NCBI GenBank assembly: GCA_963920705.1
Contig: OY987227.1
Coordinates: forward strand, 18,067,434 to 18,131,433
Direction of reading: 5' to 3'
Origin: Odiellus spinosus
Lineage: Eukaryota > Arthropoda > Arachnida > Opiliones > Phalangiidae
Length of the DNA: 64,000 bases
Positions 1 through 11,853 of this stretch are shown piece by piece. A program made the position numbers and the translations under genes. Every line of letters begins with the position of its first letter. Within the stretch, counting starts at the first letter, position 1. The notes below the pieces were generated by a model. The model was given only the letters and a program-made list of their open reading frames with translations, ran no database searches and was not told the DNA's origin.

Positions 1-255
1 TAACTCAACAAATAGGCTTACCCAATGAAGAAGCGCTTAATTTGATTTGTCAGTATGTGAAAAGCTCTACATTTTATAAGTCTATAAGTTAAGACGTTAA
101 GGTCCAGACTTTGTACGTCTGTTGTCCTCCGTAATTGAGGTTGATTATGCTAAGACATTGTTTCTTGGTTCTATAATTAATTTTTAGGTTTGATTTTAGC
201 GAGAAGTGTTTGAAAAATGTCTTGAAATATTACGCGAAATTGATACATTCTATTT

Positions 256-291
<36 letters not shown>

Positions 292-1426
292 AAAATACAA
301 ATTTAAAAAGAGTTTATTTTTAAATTAAATATTTATCGTGGGAAATTTACCCAAAGCTCGCCCGGAAACGTCAGTTTAGTTTATATATATTAAATCCTGA
401 CATTTTTAAAGAAACTATAAAAAAATCTAATTTGACCACAACACTACTATAAAATAATCCAATATTTCCTGTATTTTTTTTTTTTTTTTTTTGGAAGGGG
501 CCCCTCAGTTGGTAATAACAGGGAGAGATGGTATAAAAAGCTTTTCCTTTTGATAGTCTTAAATGAGTTTGGGAGAAAGAGGATTTGATATTTTTATATC
601 ATAGTCTATTGGTAGGATGAGAAAACTCGCAATAATATAGTCGCGTGAGTCCTATCATCCCCCTTAACTGCTAAAAGTAATCTTTCCCGCTCTGGTAGGA
701 AGGGGAATGTCAGGATAGATTATCTCCCCTTCCTCCTTGTTTCTGTTTCTAAAGGCATTGTTCTTATTAAACGTGGCGCGGTAGTGGCGGTTATACTTTT
801 CTTCTTCCCCCTTATACGCTCGAAATCAGTCCAAGATTGCCGCGCTTTCAAACCTTGTCCTAACTTCATCTTTGTCATAGGGTTTCTTTTAAATTAAAGG
901 AGAACTCTCATCAAAAATAGTTTTTTTATAAATAATATGGCAATGATTTACATATTTCTGTCGACAATCTAGTATTCTACCAAAAAATTTAAGTCTTGAC
1001 TTGGTAAACGTCAGAGGCTACTTTCTCTAACCTCCATGTCACCCTCCTAGTTAAGGAATTACAGTATAGAAAGACAATATACCGCCAAGGGGGAAAGGAA
1101 GCCTGACGTCATGTAACCCCCTTACTGACGGAGCGTTTGTAGGGAAGAATACTCCAACTCCCTCACTAAGGGGGATGACACGGAGGTGAGAGATAGAAGC
1201 TTATGACGTTTCAATATCTTCCTTGCCGACTCCCTATTGGTCGTTACAAACATCCCCCCTTGGTTTCCACCTTGGTCATTTGACCTGATGTATTTCATCC
1301 TGATTTATGCATTTTATTATTTTTGTTGATAAATGAAGTCAGAATGAATAAATCTACATATTTAGAACAAAAGCATTTGTACTTCGGCTGAAATCTCAAA
1401 ATTTGGAAGCTTTTTTCAGAGTTTTT
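1..1426. other. Gene-free stretch
   Basis: No open frame or splice-consistent exon chain was found. The stretch holds poly-T runs (about 260-290 and 477-492) and mixed AT-rich sequence with a few GC-richer patches (about 660-860 and 1030-1260). Confidence 0.5.
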
Positions 1427-1751
1427 AGGGTTGCCACAGGTCAATGAAAACAGGGAAAAGTCAGGGAATTTGAAAATGAATCATAAAAGTCAGGGAATTT
1501 TAAAATATTTGCAAGAAGGCAAGAAACTACAATCATTATCTGCAGAAAAGATTTGAAGCTGACCGTGTCAGTTGTAGAGATTAGAACAAAAATACGCATG
1601 CAAACAGTTTGGCGAACGCGATTATATAAAAAAGAAAAGGTTAAAAATTTGGTAGTATTAGCTGAAACGGTCAGCGAAAATGGTTGGAAAAGGTCAGGGG
1701 AAAAACTGGTAAAGTCAGGGAATTTGAATCTGAAAAAACTGTGGCAACCCT
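1427..1751. mobile_element. MITE-like TIR element
   Basis: The ends are perfect inverted copies: AGGGTTGCCACAG at 1427 and CTGTGGCAACCCT ending at 1751. Inside are several copies of a GTCAGGGAATTTGAA-type motif in direct orientation near both ends. No transposase is present; the 66-codon frame inside is low-complexity element sequence. A related fragment lies at 55721-55780, and its core motif resembles the 31-bp tandem array at 18132. No target duplication is clear, so the superfamily is left open. Confidence 0.7.
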
Positions 1752-2960
1752 GATTTTCCTACGGGAAATAACATTCAAATCCTCCAAATCATCGTGCAAT
1801 CAATATATATTTTAATCAATATAGTGATCATTGAAAATACAAGGTTCCATTTTGAGGCTTTCACTTTAAAATAATAAGGTGGAAGTCCTATAGTTGAGTA
1901 CATGTAGACATCTTTGGTTGATTTTGAATGTTTTCTGTTCGTCTTATTTGAGGTAACGCATAAAGTTCTGTAGGGTATTTATTTTCCATTTCCTTTAGAT
2001 ATTCGTATTTCCCCTAACATAGCTTTATTAACTCTCTTATAAAGGACTCTGTTCGATTCACGCAATTGTCTTTTTCTCCTCCTTTTTCCTCCTCCAAGGT
2101 CAATAAACATCCTCCTGTCAAAACCAATTTTTTTCGAGGTTTCAAGCATGAAAATAATTCGACGACAAAATGATTCTTTCCCTTTTCATTGTTTTATACC
2201 AACCACTACGTTATAAATTCGCCCTTACCCTTTGAAATTACGAAATTAATTCAATTAATTTTATAATCAGGGTGTGGCCTTAATGTTCGCGCACCTGGTT
2301 TCATTATTATTTGAATTTAGGAAGGAAATATCAAAATTCTAAAGAATTAATATTTTTTTTTAGTAGAAAGGGAGAATTTTGAATAGGATATCTTGTCTTT
2401 GAAGTTTATGCATTTTTGGTAAAATGTTTTTATGCAAATTTATGTAAGGGTAATTTACTTATTATTACGATATTAGGCATAAATAATTACTCAAATTTTT
2501 TAGCTTATTTTTCTTCTAAAACCTTGAATGTATCACGGTTTAAAGTTAGTTGAAGTGAAAATATGAGTTATAGAAATGACTCGGGTTTCATTCATTTTCT
2601 GAATCACCATGCCAAAAAAACTTCGCAATTATTGGGCACCTTTTTTTTTTTTTTTTTTTTTTTGGTGTTTAATTTCTATAAATAGGTTAAGTTTGTAACT
2701 GATGCATAATATTTGACCAATCATATGAACCCAATGGTTCCAGCCTTCAACAGTACAGATTTTCCAATATATTCTGACAGACGTCGCTCTCGCCATCTGT
2801 CGCGATAACTCTGTTGAAGGATAAAATAATATGATTGGCCCGTTAACCTAAGCTAACTTATCGTCAGAATTTAAATTAAGCACTATAATATGGCCCAATA
2901 TTGTAGCAATATTATTATTATAACATTATTTTTCATTAACGGGGGTAAATTCGGTTCCAC
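1752..2960. other. Gene-free stretch
   Basis: AT-rich sequence with a poly-T run at about 2641-2663. Nothing coding is recognised. Confidence 0.45.
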
Positions 2961-3070
2961 CAGTGTTGCCAACCACTTGTGTGCGCAAACTGGAACAGAG
3001 AGAAAGGCTGGAAGTTTAGCTATCAAGCTGATCTGTTCTGAACTGCGCCCACAAGCTCCTGGCAACCCTG
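2961..3070. mobile_element. Short foldback (MITE-like) element
   Basis: The first 26 bases (CAGTGTTGCCAACCACTTGT and onward) are an imperfect inverted copy of the last 26 (ending GCTCCTGGCAACCCTG). The ends resemble those of the 1427-1751 element. Its length of about 110 bp and lack of coding sequence fit a miniature non-autonomous element. Small frames on both strands here are its shadows. Confidence 0.55.
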
Positions 3071-6000
3071 CAATGAATGAAAAATTTAAGATGGGTTTAA
3101 TTTTCTTTGTCCCACTTTATTGAATCGGTTTCAATCTTCCATTTTTGTCAGCTTCTCTCAAACTAAATTAAAATTGTAGTGTCAAAGTTCAAGCTGTTAA
3201 CCGAACCATAAAAATTACTCATTTCACGTTTTAAAAATCCAAATTTATCAGGGAACATGCATCCATAGAAAATAGTTTATTTCATACAGAGCTCACTTTT
3301 AAATCTGAATTGTCAATTGAAGATAAAATATTTTAAGCACGATTTTGACCCTGTTTTTAATAGCGAGATTTCAATCTGGACTCATTATCGCCTAAAAGAC
3401 TCTTCACTATAATTTACATAGTTGTTTAAATGTAATATCAAGCGCCTAACTGGGATTGATTCTTTCCCCTATTGGTAATACCACTAGTATTCTAATTTTT
3501 GAATTCCAGATAAAAATTGTATTACCATATACACTATATGAACTTGACAACTTATAAAAACCCCTAAGGCAAGGTTGTCCCCGGATAATCTTTTTTTTTT
3601 ACGCCCCAGAAGAGATTCTGACGTTTCGTGCTTGGAATTGGGAACCCCTATTATTCGACGAAAAATACCTATTATAGAAGCGTCAAGGTGAGATTGTAGC
3701 GAAGACCAAGGCTGGGAAGGTTCATTTTGAATTCGAGTTTAGGTGGACTGTTTGTGGATTTGAATAAATAGTAGTAGAATCTTAAGCTGATTTGGGATTT
3801 TCACTAGGCCAGAAAACAGAATAGTAATCAAGATTTTTCTCTTCGTTCTCAAGACGAGTTTAGTCCCCAGTTAAAATCAGTTTTCACCAAATAGTACCCT
3901 ACGGCGGAGGGATACTTATATTCTAAATCTCCGTAGTAGTCGCTGAAAATTCAAGATGATTTAACTATATAAGAAAAGTTTGCTCGAATTCGTATTGGTA
4001 GTAATGCGTAAAGTTTAAATTTGAAAATTCCCTTGAAATTTTATTCTGACTATATATATAATTTAATTCAATTTTAGAGTTTATCATTCGGGTATATGTA
4101 TATGTAGGTATAGTTCCCTTTACCCCGTTGCTCCTTAAAGGGAGTATGCAGCTCGATTCTTTGACGTTTAAATAGGCCTAAAGTATCAACTAGTAAAATG
4201 ATTACACAAAATTGCAGAGACGCAACTCTTTAAAACTTTTTCTTTGCGTTCAATAATTAAATATGGTGGCTTATTATTGGAGGAAATAAAAAACGAAAAT
4301 ATCCTGGGAAGTACCTTCCCATTGGAGCTGGGAGAGTCAGTGTATATCTGATTAGCCTATGGCTGGGATGGATTTATCGGGGTCGGAGAATAGCTGTATA
4401 TCTTGACCAAATATCTCTACAATTAACCCCAAAATCTTCGGTTTCAATCTCTAGAGTGAACTCTGTTTATACGGGTATATTTCGACTCTGTTGTAACCGT
4501 CAATTAGCAAATGGCTAGTTTCCAATTTTTAAAAATTTAAATGGGAATTTATCTTCAAATTCCTAAAAGTATCTTAGTTTCGTAAGAAAAAAAAAAAAAA
4601 AAAAAAAAAAAACTAAATGAATATTGCCGCTGGGGTCAAACGAAACTCTAGAGTTGAAGGATATTTAAGCCCGTTTTCGCGATAGGATGATGATAATTTC
4701 GCTTTTAATATATATAAAGACTGGCATAAAAAGACACCCAGGGCGAGTTAACGAAAGTATTTTATCTTCCAACAAATTGGAGAAAGAAAACCTGTTTTTA
4801 TTTTATGTTCATACCTGATAATATGCCTATATCGTACGTTACTATTTGAAGCTACAATTTTTAGTCTCAAATCACGTTTACGTCGCTCGATAAATATGTA
4901 ATTAAAAATGACAAAATTTCTACTTCTGTTCCAAGAAGACTTTATTTTTTTATGGTCAAACGCTTCCGGGATGGAGGAATCTTAAAAATGACTCGAAGGA
5001 GAGTGCAAACGACCAAGGGGGATTGAAAACATTTTTATTAGGCCCCTAACTGGGATAGTGTTTGTGAGGGCGAACGCCGTAGTTTCTTCGAGTTCTACTT
5101 TTAGCACAATGTTATAGAAACTCATTTCATTCAATTCTTTTGAATTTGAAAAGTATCTTATCTATCTGGGGCTGCTCTCCATTTTGTTATTTTTCTCTTA
5201 ACCCTTAAATCAATCTTTAAGTATTATTCCTTTTCTCTATTAACTTTAAAGGGAATGACCACCCTTAAAATAATCATACCTTGCCTTGACAGGTATATTT
5301 CAAAGTGTAAGAATCAGTTGAGTTTTTAATTTTACGCTAATTATTTAGAAAGTTATATAGAAAATTTACATCTGTTTTTGAAAAACTCTCCAAACACCCT
5401 CACTCCGCCCTGGTGGCCTTTCCTGTTAACGAATTTCGTTTGCTAATGCTTCACTTGGACCAGTGACGTGCCCGTAATTAATTTAATAATTATCGTAAAT
5501 TTCAATAATTAACGGTTTTGCTTATTTTGAAATGGGGTCTTTCTTTTAGAACTCAATTAATTTTATCTCCGAATGTACCTTTAACGCTCCTTTCGTCTCC
5601 GAGGCTTTAAAACGTATTGCAAAAATGCACCATTTGGGAAATAAAACATTAAATTAAAATGGTCTACCATAGTTCACCATTTAAAATTGAATTCCTGAAA
5701 CTATTTGATTGACCTCAATATTATTCGCGGGTTAATTTGCTAGATAATGATCCCCATTACGACCATAAAGGGACATTCTTGCAATTGTGGCTCTTCTGAG
5801 TGGCAATTAAAGTTAGAATAAATTTTAATTATTCTATTTCTTGAATCTTTTGTTGAGGGTATCCATTCGGGATGAAGTTGCCCATTCTGGCCCTGGATAA
5901 AAAATAGTTTAAAACTTTTTGACAAAGGATCTCTACAACAAAATTTTAAAATTGATATAACCTTTAACAGACGGTTAAAAATGGTTTCAAAAGTCTCTAG

Positions 6001-6839
6001 TGTGAATGCGACTCTGTTGTGAGCTTGTTATTAACGGTTTGTCTGTTTCAAATTGAAATCCACTTGAATTTTGAAATTGGACAAAGAGTCAATGAATCTG
6101 GTATTCGTCCGTTAGTTTTCTAGATTGTCAGAATTTTAATTTAAATGACAGTCCTTCGATGGGCTGTTCATTCCACGCAATCGTTTCACAAGCCTATAGC
6201 TTCGACTGTTTTTTATTTTATCACCTTGAACACACGAATATATTCATATAAAATGATCGTGCTATTTGTTTCCTCTTTTTTATCGACGCTTTTTAGTTCC
6301 ATCAGTTACCGTCAAGACTTTGAATAAAGTTATCAATATATCTTTTTAGTATCTTGTATCGTGACACGAAAATATTAACCGAATTAAATCGATTTTGTAT
6401 ATATTTTTATCGACGGGAAAAAGTATACCACTATACGTTGTTGATTTGTACCCTGAACTTTGAATTTCAAAAGGCATAACGTCGTTTTTATTTCGTAGCT
6501 CCGGTTTATATACATCAGCTTTAGTTATTTTAAAATGTAGGCTTAGTACTCGACCCTTATTAGAGAAAAATGACAAGTTCGCTCCTTCAAAAATGCTTTT
6601 AAGTTTTGCCGTTAAAGAATGTTATAGCCTTTTTTTATTTCGCAATCATCCCACTTTTTCTCGTTTTACATTTTGATATATTTCGCGAGATCTCTCATAC
6701 ATCCTACGTCATTTTTTTGACGCGCATGAGAGGCCCTCCTAGTTATCAACTACTTACTTGAAATCTGCGCCCTTTAAATTAAAAGACATGTATAAGGAAA
6801 GCCTTAAATGTTGAGATTTTGGTCTTTTTGGCTTTGGTT
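3071..6839. other. Gene-free stretch with dispersed repeat fragments
   Basis: No gene is recognised. Two fragments share a motif of the type TTTCAA...TCTCTAG(T/A)GTGAA followed by CGACTCTGTTGT (about 4440-4505 and 5986-6030). The same motif family reappears in the inverted-repeat elements at 41258-41433 and 47752-48213, so these look like decayed copies of one dispersed family. A poly-A run lies at 4588-4611. Confidence 0.45.
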
Positions 6840-6960
6840 ATATATGAGGCTAATGTGGAGCTAACCACTACTTAAATTTAACGTACCCACCCGTGAAAAT
6901 AAATGGTGGGTCACTGGTGGCATTTGAACCCACAACCTTCCTCTTACAGGCCACTGATAG
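6840..6960 (-). repeat. Possible tRNA-derived SINE remnant
   Basis: Read on the minus strand, this contains GGGTTCAAATGCC, close to the RNA polymerase III B-box consensus, preceded about 25 bases upstream by GTGGCCTGTAAGAGG, which could be a degenerate A box. No cloverleaf can be drawn, so it is not a tRNA gene. It abuts the satellite array and shares a GCCACTGATAGAA-like junction with the satellite monomer. The call rests on the two boxes only. Confidence 0.35.
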
Positions 6961-8215
6961 AAATCGAGCAAAAATCAAAAAATAACCACTATTTGGAAAT
7001 AGTAACTTTTCTCTAATAACACCAAGGCACCATTAGAAAGAAGACGTTCCCTACCTTAATTTAAAATAATAAAATTGATATTAGCCACTAATTAAAGATT
7101 ATTCCGCCACTGAGTAAAAATTGAAAAAAATACCCCGTCTTAAAATGGCCGTAACTTTTCTCTACAATCTCCTAGGCATAAACCGAATGCATCATTAGAA
7201 AGTAGACATTCCATACATTAATTTAAAATAATAAAATTGACATGAGCCACTCATTAAAGATTATTCCGCCACGGATAGAAGTCTAGTAAAACTACAAAAA
7301 TTACCCATATCTTGAAATGGTCGTAACTTTTCTCTACAATCTCCCGGGCATAAACTGAATACATCATTAGAAAGTAGACATTCCATACATTAATTTAAAA
7401 TAATAAAATTGACATGAGCCACTCATTAAAGATTATTCCGCCACAGATAGAAGTCGAGTAAAAATTAAAAAAAATAGCCCCATCTTAAAATGGCCGTAAC
7501 TTTTCTCTACAATCTCCCGGGCATAAACTGAATACATCATTAGAAAGTAGACATTCCATACATTAATTTAAAATAATAAAATTGACATGAGCCACTCATT
7601 AAAGAATATTCCGCCACGGATAGAAGTTGAGTAAAAATTTAAAAAAATAGCCCATTTTAAAATGGCCGTAACTTTTCTCTACAATCTCCTAGGTATAAAC
7701 CGAATGCATCATTAGAAAGTAGAAATTCCATATATTAATTTAAAATAACAAAATTGACATGAGCCACTCATTAAAGATTATTTCGCCACGGATAGAAGTC
7801 GAGTAAAAATAAAAATAAAAAAATACCCCATCTTAAAATGGCCGTAACTTTTCTCTACAATCTCCTAGGCATAAACCGAATGCATCATTAGAAAGTAGAA
7901 ATTCCATATATTAATTTAAAATAACAAAATTGACATGAGCCACTCATTAAAGATTATTTCGCCACGGATAGAAGTCGAGTAAAAATAAAAAAAAAAAAAA
8001 TACCCCATCTTAAAATGGCCGTAACTTTTCACTACTAACACCAAGGCATAAACCGAATGCATCATTAGAAAGAAGACATTCCTTACATTAATTTAAATTA
8101 ACAAAATAGTCATGAGCCACTCACTAAAGATTATTCTGTCATTGATAGGTGTTGAGCAAAAGCCCAAAAAATACCCCTATCTTTTCATTACAATCTCCTA
8201 GGCAAAAACCGAATG
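6961..8215. repeat. ~173-bp satellite array
   Basis: The anchor GTAACTTTTC recurs at 7002, 7151, 7323, 7496, 7668, 7844 and 8021, giving periods of 149, 172, 173, 172, 176 and 177 bases. Each monomer has the order: GTAACTTTTCTCTACAATCT, a CATCATTAGAAAGTAGA box, TTAATTTAAAATAA, TGAGCCACTCATTAAAG, CCGCCACGGATAGAAGT and a poly-A-rich spacer. Spacer length accounts for most period variation. Central monomers are nearly identical and edge ones diverge, as expected of an array homogenised from the middle. No long open frame crosses it. Confidence 0.93.
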
Positions 8216-8219
8216 CATC

Positions 8220-8620
8220 ATTAGAAAGTAGCTTATTCCTACTTTGGTTAATTCCAATTAGTGACTGTTTTTCAATTGTTAGTTTTAACCGAATCACGTC
8301 TACAACAATTATTCCAACGCACCCATTCATTGAAAGGGATTTTAATTAGTGATATTTCCTAGTTTGGTTATTAATTCCAATTAATTAGAGACTTTTTCAA
8401 TTGTGGGGATTGGAAAATGGTTTCTACATGCTAGTCTTAACTGAATTACATCTTCAACAATTATTCCATCGCAACCATTGGTGGAAAGGGTTTTTAATTA
8501 GTCATATTTCTTACTTTAATTAATTAGACTGTTTTTCAACATTGTCTTATACGAATCCCATCTACAACAATTATTCCAACGCAGCCATTCTTAGAAATTG
8601 GTTTTGATTAGTCTTATTCA
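8220..8620. repeat. Degenerate tandem repeat, about three copies
   Basis: ACAACAATTATTCCAACGCA-like boxes occur at about 8302, 8457 and 8563, each followed by CCATT, GAAAGG-like and TTTTAATTAGT sequence. The repeat units are about 110-150 bp and diverged. It starts where the satellite array ends, with the last satellite box (CATCATTAGAAAGTAG) running into it, so it may be part of the same parent element. Confidence 0.75.
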
Positions 8621-8705
8621 TACTAAATCGAAAAAATTGTAAAAATGAGAGAAAGGCGACGTGTGGGATGAATATCAAAATAGTCTGGAAAAACTAGAAA
8701 ACCAC

Positions 8706-8772
8706 CAAAAAAAAAAAAAAAAAAAAAAAAAAAAGCAATTTTCTCTCCCCCCCCCCCCCCCCCCCCCCCCCC
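8706..8772. repeat. Poly-A and poly-C homopolymer pair
   Basis: A run of about 29 A, a short GCAATTTTCTCT spacer, then a run of about 26 C. Such long homopolymers are unstable and also a common place for assembly error. Confidence 0.9.
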
Positions 8773-10433
8773 TTATATGAATGTTTATTACATCTGGAAT
8801 TTCGTTTGCCCGTTGTTTTTTTCCATCCTCGGCATCGCCCTTATCTTTTTTCGAAACTTATAGATTCTTCTTTCAGAAGTTTCGGTTGGTTTTCCAGAGT
8901 TCTATCATTCTCCCTTTTTCCCGATATTTCTCCTCCAACGGATGACCTATTGATTTTCTGATCTTATTTTTTTGCGGGGAAAGGGAAAACCAAAACGCCA
9001 CGATGATAGCAATTCCATCGTCTTTTAAGCAATTGAGTGAAAGTAGTAAAAGGCCAGAATCGAAAAATTCGGTTAAAAATTTTTTACACGTATCTCTTTC
9101 TCCCCGAACTGCATTCTATTGTTTCTAAAATATAGAACGCACTTTCGTAAGTTGATACGTTGGGATGTTGTACTTTCGATTTTGTGCACCCATTGCAATA
9201 TGCTTTATTGAAAAAGATTTTTTTGTTGTTTGATCTAGAACTTTTAAAGGTACATTCTGGATAAAAATAATTGCATTCTAAAAGAAAGAGCCCATTTTAA
9301 AACACGCCAAATCGTTAGTCCTCTGCACATTAGTGCTTTTTGGATCGTCAAGGCGCGTTTTCAATCGAGAATCTTTTTACCAAGAAACGAGTTTTGCTTC
9401 AAAATCAAGTTGAAGCTTGAATCAACGTCATAGTTGTTTTTCATTATAAATGTCCTAGCGGAATTTGTCATTGGCTCCATAAAACTTCGGTCAGCCAGCT
9501 AGTTCGGTACAAGAAAGGTCACGGGGTCGGTGTTTTCGTATTCAAACAATTGATCATTTTCGTTCATAACATTTTTTAAATAATGAACGTAAAATTAGAA
9601 ACTGAACAGTTTTTACGTGCTGAAATATCCCTGTTATTATAAGCAACACGTAACATATGGCTGGTTTTTACCTTGAATATTTCGTTTATTTTAGACTGAG
9701 TTTATTAAAGGTTGTGCTCATTGAAGCGTCCTTGTTTGCCCCTAACCTAAACATCGTCTCATGATGGGTGGTTGGTTATCTAAAGGGTGTGTAAAAAAAC
9801 CTCGATGATAAATCTCGAACCCTTAGATCGTGCGAATGCAGTTGGTGTACATAGCCTCGTATGGTTGATGTTTCTGTATATACGCGAAGGACTCAGCTTT
9901 GGACAGTGTTGTTAACTCTGTCTGAAATTAACCTATGGCTATAAAAACACTCTTATGTAATTTTTTCATTTTTCCATTGGCCCCAATGCCATCATAGTCA
10001 AAAGCCGCGCGTAATCTCTATAGACTAGAGAATGACATCTTGTAGCGAAGGGACTCTTAATTTTTATGGCTAACATAATACGAGATACGCTTAGAGATAT
10101 GCTCTATATTTTGTTCATTTTTTTTCGGGAGCCCGAAATAAAAACCGACAAATGGACCTCATTTATAAACCCGAGATTTTTTTCTTTTTACATTTTTATC
10201 CGCACTTCGGTACCAGCCACTTTGACCCAAAGATTTTCACTTTTTAAGTTTATCGCGGCTTACTGCCTATGATAATATATCTCGCGCACGCGTGTAACGC
10301 GGATTGATGGCTAGACTTAAGGCCCGTTAAAGTTGGGCTCAAACTAGCTCCTGAGTTGAATTGAACAAGTCTCTTTTTTGTAAAAAAAAAAAAAAATTTT
10401 GGTCCCTTTCCATATCGTAAATCAAACGTATAG
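8773..10433. other. Gene-free stretch with one dispersed repeat
   Basis: No gene is recognised. About 9345-9435 resembles 23672-23760: both have GTTTTCAATC..., then a CCAAGAA...CGA box, then AAGTTGAAGCTT(G/A)AATCAA. This is a dispersed repeat of unknown class. Confidence 0.4.
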
Positions 10434-11853
10434 ATAGGGTCAGTCCCCCTATTATCGGACGTCCCTATTATCGGACAGTTTTATTTTTTATTTTTTTATA
10501 CTATTTTCCCATTAAAGAAAACCCACAAGAGTTACATTTTTTAAAAGACCGTAACGTCATCTACGTATTTGATTAATTTTAAGAGTAGCGACGCCATGGA
10601 TGACGAGGAAAGCGTCAACGAACCAGGTATACTAATTTTTGGTTGGTTTAAAAATTAAAGAGGGGTGGAAATTGCTTTCCCCTAAAATTTGAAAACCTGT
10701 TTTGAAGTTTTTAAGCGGAAGCCAATTAAATATTTTTGGTATCGCTAGAAAGCCTGAATCTTTATCTATACATTTCTTCCTTAAGCCTTGGCTAAAACTT
10801 TGTTATTGGGAAAACGACAGTAGATATATTTTTAGACTTGAAACCCTATTATCGGACACGCTGTTTATAGTTTTTGGACTCGCTGTCTGTCCAAGATTCA
10901 GAAATTTTATAGCCCTACGTTTAGTATCAAAGTAGGTATAGCAGTTTTCCGATTTTAGTAAGAGTACGTCAGAGCTTTTAAAGATGTTTTCGAGTCAAAT
11001 AGCAAACTAAAAATTAATATACGAGTCTGGAAGTTTCATGTCTATATTCATTTATAAAAATAGCCCGAGAAGCGGTCATTAAAAATAAAAAAATACAAGA
11101 GGTTTACGGTGCAAGCTGTGCACCAACTTGTACAGCAAACGAATGAAAAATGAAACTTGGTAAATAAATGTGAAGTTTGTGCAAAATATGTTTGCTAAAA
11201 ATGCTCAAATGTAACTGGTGATATTTTTTTATGTGTTTAACACGTGATAGGCCTACGTAAGCCGTTTTTATATAAAAAGCTCCTTAAGTTCTTCAATAAA
11301 ATTCTAAAAAATAAAGTTAATTTTATTTAGTTTTAAAATAAGCATAAAATATGGGATCCGGTTGGTATTTTACAATCACTTCAAAAAAGCGTGACTGAAA
11401 CGGATGTTTGCTATCACTAATATTGGGAAATTGTACCTATTTTTGAACACGTGTATATCTGTCCGAATTTAAGGGACCTTCGTCCGGTTACAAAGATAGG
11501 GTGTCCGATTCTAAAGTCCCTTTGTCCGGTTCTTAACTCCCACCGTCCGGTCCTAAAATCCCTTTGTCCGGCTCTTAACTCCTACCGTCCGATTCAAGGG
11601 TAGCGTGTCCGATAAGTGGACCAGGTGTGTCCGATTCATCATCCAAACGTCCGATAACAGGGTAGCTTACTTGTCAATTTAATTCTTAATTTATGACTAC
11701 GTTTTATGACTTTTTCTAGATTTTTCCTATACTATCATAGGTTAAAAGATTCAAATTGCATACTTATCAGTTTTGCAAAGGCTCTTTGCCATTTGGCTGC
11801 TGTTGAAAGCTATTTTTTCATAATGTGTCCGATAATAGGGGGACTGACCCTAT
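10434..11853. mobile_element. Non-autonomous TIR DNA transposon, 1.42 kb
   Basis: Perfect 27-bp inverted ends: 10434-10460 (begins ATAGGGTCAGTCCCCCTATT) and 11827-11853 (its exact reverse complement). If the outer TA is the target duplication, the element fits the Tc1/mariner/pogo pattern. GTCCGATAATAGGG-type motifs repeat just inside the left end (10448 and 10464), at about 10845, and many more GTCCG boxes crowd the right third (11460-11660), including two copies of a 42-bp unit near 11503-11587. No transposase domain is seen. An ATG at 10596 opens a short frame (MDDEESVNEP) ending at a possible GTATAC donor, perhaps a leftover first exon. Confidence 0.85.

Noticed and set aside
6840..6960. 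tRNA gene on the minus strand
   Set aside because: There is a B-box-like sequence but no cloverleaf or anticodon stem could be drawn; kept only as a possible SINE remnant.
6961..8215. CRISPR-like array
   Set aside because: The whole ~173-bp monomer is conserved, with no unique spacers between short repeats; it is a satellite.
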